Of a stretch of 9,923 bases of DNA, positions 1 to 4,926 are shown piece by piece. The DNA is from Chromatiales bacterium (GTDB lineage Bacteria; Pseudomonadota; Gammaproteobacteria; SZUA-140). The notes beneath the pieces are model-generated. The model ran no database searches, was not told the DNA's origin, and saw only the letters and a program-made list of their open reading frames with translations. A program made the position numbers and the translations under genes. The DNA lies in the NCBI GenBank assembly GCA_031285245.1, contig JAITWN010000065.1:1-9923 (forward strand), given 5' to 3'. The first letter of the stretch is position 1. Each line of letters starts with the position of its first letter.

Positions 1-4
1 GAAA

Positions 5-24
5 CAGCCTCCTCCCTGAGGCTG
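5..24. repeat. Inverted repeat / hairpin, possible terminator at the window edge
   Basis: CAGCCTC at 5-11 pairs perfectly with GAGGCTG at 18-24 around a 6-nt loop. No T-run follows on the + strand. Read on the minus strand it is followed by TTTC before the window ends. It may be the terminator of a gene outside the window, but the flank is missing, so the role is uncertain. Confidence 0.35.
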
Positions 25-62
25 AATGCGACGTCGATTCTGAAACTGCTGTATTCGAGTGT

Positions 63-84
63 CCATAAGGATTGCTACTTATGG
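63..84. promoter_or_regulatory. Perfect 7-bp dyad, candidate operator
   Basis: CCATAAG (63-69) and CTTATGG (78-84) form a perfect inverted repeat with an 8-bp AT-rich spacer. A 22-bp dyad of this geometry is typical of a site for a dimeric DNA-binding protein. It lies about 180 bp upstream of the kinase start. The binding protein is unknown. It is not the FNR (TTGAT-N4-ATCAA) or CRP consensus. As a hairpin it would be only moderately stable, which favours a DNA site over a terminator. Confidence 0.3.
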
Positions 85-262
85 TGCATGGATATCTTGA
101 GGTGGGCAGCATTTCAACGCTGGCGTAGCGTCGATATTGTGCTATGTTCAGCTCCGCCGGGCGAGCAGCAGTTGGTGGCACGAAAATTTTTTTTCAAGAG
201 ATTGTACTCAACTCAAGATTTACTTGCGGCTATCTAGAGTGCACTACGGAAAGCATTTCGTG

Positions 263-1021
263 ATGGTTATGGTTAAGGAATATCGGTTCATTGTGAGGGA
301 ATCTCAGGCTACGATTTCCCTTGGTGCGCCACTTGATAAAACCAGGGCGCGCTTTCTTTCTGTTGCCAGTCATGATTTGCGTCAACCGTTTCAAGCGCTC
401 AGCATCGTTAATGAAGTGATGCATCGTCGCGTTGGCCCTGAGCTGCGTGAGCTCGTCAGCCGCCAGGATGCTGCACTGTGGTCGATGCGCACATTGCTGG
501 AGTGTTTCCTGGATCTTGATCGTATTGCATGCGGCGCAATCGCACCGGTGCTGTGTGATTTTGTAGTGCAAGAAGTATTGAGCGGTCTTGGAGAATCGAT
601 GCGCGATCAGTGTGCTCGGCGATCTGTGCGTTTGAGTATTGGGCCTTCGTCGCTCATCGCACATTCTGATCCACTGATAGTGCGCCGCATTGCGCAGGCG
701 CTGGTTGCGATCGCAATTGAATACGCCGGCGCTAAGCGTATTGTGGTGGGGCTGCGTCGAGGGCGCGCGTGCTTACGGCTCGAAGTGTGGGATACCGGTG
801 CTGCCATTGCGGCGCAGCAGCGTGTCGAAGTTTTGTGTGATACACACGCGGAGCAGGGCAGCGCACCTGGATACGGGTTGGGGCTGTTACTCGTACGACG
901 TTTGGCGGATTTGCTGGGCGCGGGGCTTGAAGTGCGCGCGAAGCCGGGTGGCGCGATCATGACAGGTATCGTGTTGGCGCGGGCTAAGGCCGGATGTGGC
1001 AGGGATGTTTGGTTTGGGTAG
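263..1021 (+). CDS. Soluble sensor histidine kinase, degenerate ATPase domain
   Basis: This 252-residue protein has a HisKA dimerisation/phosphoacceptor helix and a HATPase_c domain. The H-box ASHDLRQP puts the phosphorylatable His at residue 37, as in kinases that pair with FixJ-type regulators. The C-terminal G2 box GYGLGLLLVRR (203-213) is intact. The N-box is not: the stretch ALVAIAIEYA (146-155) has Ile150 where the Mg-ATP-chelating Asn is expected. The G1 box reads DTGAAI instead of DTGxGI (177-182), and no F-box is visible. There is no PAS, GAF, HAMP or membrane segment, so the input domain is missing or supplied by another protein. I chose ATG 263, preceded by GGAAAG, over an upstream TTG at 137 whose extension looks non-coding. 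The FixJ-type regulator follows 91 nt downstream and is the likely partner. Kinase activity is doubtful. Phosphatase, scaffold or heterodimer roles are possible. Confidence 0.8.
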   Translation: MVMVKEYRFIVRESQATISLGAPLDKTRARFLSVASHDLRQPFQALSIVNEVMHRRVGPELRELVSRQDAALWSMRTLLECFLDLDRIACGAIAPVLCDFVVQEVLSGLGESMRDQCARRSVRLSIGPSSLIAHSDPLIVRRIAQALVAIAIEYAGAKRIVVGLRRGRACLRLEVWDTGAAIAAQQRVEVLCDTHAEQGSAPGYGLGLLLVRRLADLLGAGLEVRAKPGGAIMTGIVLARAKAGCGRDVWFG

Positions 1022-1029
1022 GCTGAGCG

Positions 1030-1155
1030 ATGGGAAAAGAATGTGACTTGGCGTTGGCGCGCATTGCTGTGGCAGCGACAAAACGCTATTGTTCTGGAGG
1101 AGCGCAAGACGCATGGTTGAACAGGTCAAGATCGAAAGCAGAGCGCGGACAATGA
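1030..1155 (+). CDS. Possible 41-residue small ORF between kinase and regulator
   Basis: An ATG at 1030 opens a frame that ends in TGA at 1153-1155. It overlaps an in-frame ATG of the response regulator (1152) in an ATGA arrangement typical of translational coupling. The peptide is basic and Ala/Arg-rich with two cysteines, and I recognise no family. The Shine-Dalgarno site is weak and third-position GC is not high, so it could be chance. If it is translated, the regulator would more likely start at 1152 than at 1113. Confidence 0.18.
   Translation: MGKECDLALARIAVAATKRYCSGGAQDAWLNRSRSKAERGQ
1096..1102 (+). promoter_or_regulatory. Shine-Dalgarno site that favours regulator start 1113
   Basis: GGAGGAG lies 10 nt before ATG 1113, and no comparable site precedes the downstream in-frame ATG at 1152. 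This supports the longer N-terminus, although the family's usual start would match 1152. Confidence 0.5.
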
Positions 1156-1763
1156 ATGAATCAGCGACAGTGTTTCTGGTAGACGATGATCCGATGGTGT
1201 GCGAAGCCCTCGCCTTGTTGTTGCAGTCTGAGAAGTTCAAGGTGGAGGCGTATCGCTCGGCCGATGATTTTCTAGCGTCTTATCATCCAGTCAATCATGG
1301 CTGCGTCATTCTTGATGTCAGCATGCCCGAGATGGATGGCTTGTCTTTGCAATCGGCGCTTACCGATCGCGCGGTCAGGCTTCCCGTCATCTTCCTAACC
1401 GGTAAGGCGGATGTGCCTGAAGCCGTGCGGGCGATGAAGGCTGGTGCGGTGGATTTCCTGAAGAAGCCGATCAGTGGCGAGGAACTGCTGCGCTGCGTCA
1501 ACCTGGCGCTGGTGGAGGATGCCAAGCGCCTGCTCGCCGATGAGCGTCGCACCAGTCTGATGGAGCGCGTGCGTCGGCTGACGCCACGAGAGAAGGAAGT
1601 GATGGCTTTGCTTTCTTCCGGTATGTCGAACAAAGAAATCGGTCTCAAGCTCAACATCAGTCATCGTACGGTTGAGGTTCATCGCAGCCGCATCATGGAG
1701 AAGATGAAGGCTGAGTCATTTCCCAGGCTCATCGACATGGCGCGCGCCTGCGATATCGTTTAA
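1113..1763 (+). CDS. FixJ/NarL-type two-component response regulator
   Basis: This is a cytoplasmic transcription regulator, 216 residues from ATG 1113. The receiver domain (about 19-135) has the acidic pocket in VFLVDDDP (20-27), phosphoacceptor Asp68 in ILDVSMPEMDG, Thr96 in FLTGKAD and Lys117 in FLKKP, so the phosphorylation machinery is complete. The LuxR-type helix-turn-helix spans about 154-212: LTPREKEVMALLSSGMSNKE leads into the recognition helix with HRTVEVHRSRIMEKM. The order and sequence style match FixJ. The kinase immediately upstream is the expected partner, yet its ATP-binding site is eroded, so phosphate may come from elsewhere. The start could instead be ATG 1152 (203 residues, closer to the usual FixJ length). 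Target genes are not known; a FixJ-like factor normally activates nearby or respiratory genes. Confidence 0.93.
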   Translation: MVEQVKIESRARTMNESATVFLVDDDPMVCEALALLLQSEKFKVEAYRSADDFLASYHPVNHGCVILDVSMPEMDGLSLQSALTDRAVRLPVIFLTGKADVPEAVRAMKAGAVDFLKKPISGEELLRCVNLALVEDAKRLLADERRTSLMERVRRLTPREKEVMALLSSGMSNKEIGLKLNISHRTVEVHRSRIMEKMKAESFPRLIDMARACDIV

Positions 1764-2037
1764 GCAGCGCTCTTTAAGCAGTGTTGCTTGCGCTTCATGC
1801 GCGGCGTTGTTACGCCCACTATTTACGATGGGCGTCCCCGCTGTTTTTCCCTAGATTTTTTTCTTTTTCGTCATAAGTGCCCCAACTTAAGCAGTCGATC
1901 GGATTTTCGCATCCTAGGGCCGGCAGCTAGTCTGTTTGCCCATGGCGCATGACTTGCTCCTGATTCATCAAGGCGCGCTGGCAAGACCCGAAAGTGTAGG
2001 TTTTTTCTCTAAATTTCTAAGGGACGGGATCTTTCGC
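1764..2037. other. 274-bp intergenic region / PilZ leader with clustered hairpins
   Basis: Between the regulator and the PilZ gene lie several short inverted repeats: AAGCA/TGCTT (1776-1780/1785-1789), GCGC/GCGC (1790-1793/1799-1802), GGCG/CGCC (1803-1806/1813-1816) and ACGCCCA/TGGGCGT (1812-1818/1829-1835). The last two are mutually exclusive. TTTAAGCAG is repeated at 1759-1767 and 1773-1781, and TTAAGCAG recurs at 1887-1894. T-rich tracts follow near 1844 and 1855-1868. No RNA family or riboswitch is recognised and no clear sigma70 promoter is seen. Confidence 0.45.
1812..1848 (+). terminator. Possible intrinsic terminator after the two-component genes
   Basis: A perfect 7-bp stem (ACGCCCA / TGGGCGT) with a 10-nt loop is followed 8 nt later by TTTTT (1844-1848). 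The gap before the T-run and the large loop make it a weak candidate, but the position after the kinase-regulator pair is sensible. Confidence 0.35.
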
Positions 2038-2427
2038 ATGGCAGACACGAATGTAGGTGGCGCCGAGCGCCGTATATTCGCACGGATGCGGATTGGGCTT
2101 GAGGTGAGGATAGATATGAAAGGCAGCTTGGTAGGTCGCTTCCATACCCGTGATCTTGATCTCGGTGGTCTTTTCGTCGAGGCAGGAGACATTGAGCTGT
2201 ATCCGAACGATGTCGTTGATCTCGCTTTCTTCGAGATCGATGGCCTAAGTGGTGACCGCATGTTCCGCGCCAAGGTCGTCAGGCATGCCAGTGATGGCGT
2301 CGGTCTGATGTTCTATGAGCACGACGAGGATTCTCTCGGTGCGCTGCGGGATCTGATGTTAGAGGCCATGCCTGCGGCGGACGCATACGCGACGATCGCG
2401 GCTGGACCGATGCGGTTTGGAGCCTGA
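2038..2427 (+). CDS. Single-domain PilZ protein, putative c-di-GMP receptor
   Basis: This is a 129-residue cytoplasmic protein made of little more than one PilZ beta-barrel. The N-terminal arginine motif is present as RxxxR (Arg12-Arg16 in ERRIFARM). The second signature, usually D/N-x-S-x-x-G, reads D39-L-D-L-G-G44, so the Ser that contacts c-di-GMP is Asp here. This may weaken or change ligand binding. Start ATG 2038 has GGGA 8 nt upstream and gives a typical stand-alone PilZ length. An upstream TTG at 1936 would add 34 residues that do not resemble the domain. The gene is 51 nt upstream of a CRP/FNR-type regulator on the same strand, so the two may be co-transcribed. The effector partner is unknown. 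Such proteins commonly tune motility, pili or polysaccharide synthesis. The family assignment is firm; ligand binding is inferred. Confidence 0.85.
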   Translation: MADTNVGGAERRIFARMRIGLEVRIDMKGSLVGRFHTRDLDLGGLFVEAGDIELYPNDVVDLAFFEIDGLSGDRMFRAKVVRHASDGVGLMFYEHDEDSLGALRDLMLEAMPAADAYATIAAGPMRFGA

Positions 2428-2478
2428 GACGAACCATTGCTACCTCGCACAGCGGCGTGGCACAGCAGAGAGGTATTC

Positions 2479-3204
2479 ATGATACCGAACAGGAAAAGAG
2501 AGGCGGCAGAGCTCGGTTACGGGGCTGGTCACCGCGGCTTGGTTGATGGCGCGGCGACAGTCATCGGGACCGGCTGCGCGGAGTCATCGGCTTTTCTTCA
2601 TGGTGCGAAACGCAGCAGCTTTTCGGCGCGTGAGATCATTTATCGCGAGGGAGAGGCTGCTGATACGGTTTATGCTATCCGGCATGGTTTGGTGAAGCTG
2701 ATCAGTTATCTGCCGAATGGGCGCGGTCGTATCGTGCGTCTCTATGGCAAAGGGATCTGGGTTGGGCTCGAAGGCTTGCTGCGTCGCCCCTATGCGCATA
2801 CCGCCATCGCTATCGACGAGGTTGAGGTCTATCGTCTGCCGGCTAGTACGCTGCGCGTGATGCAGCGCGATGATCCGAGCGATTATCAGCACCTCATGCA
2901 GAAATGGCATGAGCATCTGGTCGAGGCTGATATGTGGATCTCGGATTTCTCGACCGGTTCGGTGCGTTCACGCGTGGCCCGGTTGATCAATTTCCTGTCG
3001 CGCATCGAGGAGCAACTCAACTCAGGCGAGGTCAAGTTGCTCACCTGTGATGAGATGGCTGCCATTCTCGGTGTCACCCCTGAAAGCGTCAGCCGCATCA
3101 TCGCTGAGTTCAAGCGCGGCGGCGTGTTGCGCGCGCTCGACAACGCCTCTTCAGAGCTCTATCGCTGTGATGCCATCGAGCTTGAGCGAGTAGCACTGCA
3201 ATAA
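2479..3204 (+). CDS. CRP/FNR-superfamily transcription regulator
   Basis: This 241-residue protein has an N-terminal cyclic-nucleotide-binding-like barrel (about 40-130), a dimerisation helix (about 135-160) and a C-terminal winged HTH (about 160-235). The recognition helix TPESVSRIIAEFKR (200-213) carries the E-xx-S-R pattern that in FNR reads TTGAT half-sites, so its operators may be FNR-like. Sensing differs from both well-known members. Cysteines occur at 33 and 190 and near the C-terminus, without the clustered FNR iron-sulfur ligands. The CRP cAMP contacts (Glu72 and Arg82-Ser83 in E. coli) align with Leu97 and His107-Thr108. The effector is therefore unknown; haem, NO or another small molecule is possible. 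ATG 2479 has GAGAGG 5 nt upstream and is preferred over TTG 2437. It follows the PilZ gene closely and may share its transcript. Confidence 0.88.
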   Translation: MIPNRKREAAELGYGAGHRGLVDGAATVIGTGCAESSAFLHGAKRSSFSAREIIYREGEAADTVYAIRHGLVKLISYLPNGRGRIVRLYGKGIWVGLEGLLRRPYAHTAIAIDEVEVYRLPASTLRVMQRDDPSDYQHLMQKWHEHLVEADMWISDFSTGSVRSRVARLINFLSRIEEQLNSGEVKLLTCDEMAAILGVTPESVSRIIAEFKRGGVLRALDNASSELYRCDAIELERVALQ

Positions 3205-3264
3205 GGAATTACGGGCGATGGGGTAGGGCAGGCATTACAGCGGGGCGTGAGGAGCGCCGAGATT

Positions 3265-3339
3265 TGGTGGGCGATGCAAGGTTCGAACTTGCGACCCCTG
3301 CCGTGTGAAGGCAGTGCTCTACCACTGAGCTAATCGCCC
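3265..3339 (-). tRNA. tRNA-Val (anticodon CAC)
   Basis: Read on the minus strand this is a 75-nt cloverleaf with encoded CCA. The acceptor stem GGGCGAT pairs with ATCGCCC. The D-arm contains AGCTCAGTGGTAGAGC. The anticodon stem CTGCC/GGCAG encloses the loop TTCACAC, giving anticodon CAC for GTG codons. The T-loop is GTTCGAACC. All stems pair. It is divergent from gltX and has its own promoter. Confidence 0.97.
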
Positions 3340-3356
3340 GGCGCGTGAAGCGGGGA

Positions 3357-3385
3357 ATTCTACGGAAAACGGCGGCGGGGCGCAA
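3357..3385 (-). promoter_or_regulatory. Sigma70-type promoter for tRNA-Val
   Basis: On the minus strand TTGCGC (-35, 3380-3385), a 17-bp spacer and TAGAAT (-10, 3357-3362) lie just upstream of the tRNA. A C/G-rich discriminator follows, as expected for a stringently controlled stable-RNA promoter. Confidence 0.7.
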
Positions 3386-3461
3386 CGAAAGAGAACGCGC
3401 CTTGGTCGCCGCCGCTCGCCCAATCTCGTTCCCTATCGCTCGCCCTATCATGTGGCTGTCC

Positions 3462-3470
3462 TGCTAAAAT
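3462..3470 (+). promoter_or_regulatory. Extended -10 promoter for gltX
   Basis: TGC followed by TAAAAT (3465-3470) forms an extended -10 element without a good -35. Transcription would begin near 3477, only about 25 nt before ATG 3502. It overlaps the upstream in-frame ATG at 3469, which argues against that codon as the start. Confidence 0.5.
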
Positions 3471-3501
3471 GCCGGCCTTGCGCACAAACCGGAAGCTCGG
3501 C

Positions 3502-4926
3502 ATGACCGTTCGTACTCGCTTTGCCCCTAGCCCTACTGGCTATCTACACATTGGCGGTGCTCGCACGGCGCTATTTAGTTGGCTGCATGCCCGCCGCCAT
3601 GGGGGCACGTTCATTCTGCGTATCGAGGATACCGACCTCGAACGATCGACGATCGAGTCGGTCAATGCCATTCTCGAAAGCATGGCTTGGCTGGGCCTTA
3701 ACTACGATGAAGGTCCGTTCGCGCAGAGCGAGCGCATGGATCGCTACCGCGAAGTCATTGCGCGTCTGCTGGCTGAAGGCAAAGCGTATCACTGCTATTG
3801 CTCGAGAGAGCGTTTGGAAGAGCTGCGAGAAGGGCAGATGGCGCGCAAGGAGAAGCCGCGCTATGACGGTTTGTGCCGCCATCGCGAAGGGCCGGCGCCT
3901 TCCGGTGTGAGCCCGGTGGTGCGCTTTCTCAATCCGACAGGTGGCGAGGTGGTGATCGAAGATCTCATCCGCGGGCGTGTGGTGATTTCAAATAGCGAGC
4001 TCGATGATCTCATCATTGCGCGCTCTGATGGTGTGCCGACTTATAACTTCGTGGTGGTAGTTGATGATTACGATATGCGTATCACGCACGTCATCCGCGG
4101 TGACGACCATATCAACAATACGCCACGCCAGATCAACATCCTGCGCGCGCTCGGTGCCGAGCTGCCGGTGTATGCCCATGTGCCGATGATCCTTGGCGAG
4201 GACGGCAAGCGCTTGTCGAAGCGTCATGGCGCGGTTAGCGTCATGAATTTTCATGGGGACGGTATTCTGCCTGAGGCGTTGCTCAATTATCTAGCTCGCC
4301 TCGGCTGGTCGCACGGCGATCAGGAAGTGTTCAGCGTCGAGGACATGGTCCGGCTTTTCGATGTCGCCAACGTCAATAATTCCGCTGCGGTTTTTGATTA
4401 TGCCAAGTTGCTGTGGCTTAATCAGCATTACCTCAAGACGAGTCCACCCGAGCGTATCGCGGCGCAGTTTGGCTGGCAGCTTGGTCGCATCGGCATTGAT
4501 CCGGCGCATGGCCCTGATATCGTCAAAGTGATCGAGTTGCAGCGTGAGCGCGCCAAGACCTTGAAGGAAATGGCCGAGATCAGCGCGTTTTTCTACCGTG
4601 ATTTTGATAACTATGAAGCGGATGCCGCGCGCAAGCATCTGACCGCCGATGCGCAAGCTCCGCTCGCGCGCATGCGCGCAGCGCTTGCCACACTTGAAGA
4701 TTGGAGCGCGGCGCCGTTGCACGCGGTGCTGGTTACGGTTGCTGAAGAGCTCGGTCTCAAGCTCGGCAAAGTGGCGCAGCCGCTGCGCGTCGCGGTATGC
4801 GGACGCGCGGCTTCTCCAGGCATCGATGTGACGCTTGCGCTACTCGGGCGTGCAACGACGCTGCGCCGGATTGATCGCGCGCTCGCTCTTATCAATGAGG
4901 GAACGGGCGAAGGAAAGACGGCATGA
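3502..4926 (+). CDS. gltX: Glutamyl-tRNA synthetase (GluRS)
   Basis: This class I aminoacyl-tRNA synthetase activates glutamate with ATP and charges tRNA-Glu. It has 474 residues, normal for bacterial GluRS. Visible signatures are the N-terminal RFAPSPTGYLHIGGART with the HIGH-equivalent H16-G19, and IEDTD (42-46) in the active site. The zinc-type ligand set is C99-x-C101 and C126-x-H128, and the KMSKS loop reads KRLSKR at 236-241. The C-terminal third is the helical anticodon-binding region. ATG 3502 is preceded by GGAAG 6 nt upstream and gives the family's usual N-terminus; an ATG at 3469 lies inside the predicted -10. The gene overlaps glnS by four bases (ATGA), so the two are translationally coupled. 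Because a GlnRS is encoded next to it, this GluRS is expected to be the discriminating form, though that rests on context. Confidence 0.98.
   Translation: MTVRTRFAPSPTGYLHIGGARTALFSWLHARRHGGTFILRIEDTDLERSTIESVNAILESMAWLGLNYDEGPFAQSERMDRYREVIARLLAEGKAYHCYCSRERLEELREGQMARKEKPRYDGLCRHREGPAPSGVSPVVRFLNPTGGEVVIEDLIRGRVVISNSELDDLIIARSDGVPTYNFVVVVDDYDMRITHVIRGDDHINNTPRQINILRALGAELPVYAHVPMILGEDGKRLSKRHGAVSVMNFHGDGILPEALLNYLARLGWSHGDQEVFSVEDMVRLFDVANVNNSAAVFDYAKLLWLNQHYLKTSPPERIAAQFGWQLGRIGIDPAHGPDIVKVIELQRERAKTLKEMAEISAFFYRDFDNYEADAARKHLTADAQAPLARMRAALATLEDWSAAPLHAVLVTVAEELGLKLGKVAQPLRVAVCGRAASPGIDVTLALLGRATTLRRIDRALALINEGTGEGKTA

Larger units (their letters stand above)
1..262. other. Leader region without a convincing gene, upstream of the histidine kinase
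   Basis: This stretch is AT-richer than the rest of the window and contains an A4T8 run around 183-194. It holds a 7-bp hairpin at 5-24, a perfect dyad at 63-84 and a bulged hairpin at 151-166. The forward frame starting at base 1 stays open to a TAG at 235-237 (78 codons), so it could be the tail of a gene entering from the left. However, its composition looks non-coding and I recognise no family. A weak extended -10 (TGC TATGTT, 140-148) is possible. Nothing else is supportable. Confidence 0.4.

Noticed and set aside
1759..1781. Duplicate TTTAAGCAG as a tandem-repeat array
   Set aside because: Only two 9-bp copies 14 bp apart plus one partial copy; the first overlaps the stop codon of the regulator, so chance is adequate.
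1959..1972. TGATTCATCA, resembling an FNR box upstream of the PilZ gene
   Set aside because: The arms are separated by 2 bp instead of the 4 bp between TTGAT and ATCAA, and no promoter is visible at the matching distance.
3209..3451. 80-codon minus-strand frame over tRNA-Val
   Set aside because: It spans a perfect tRNA gene and its promoter; such frames are frequent false calls over tRNAs.
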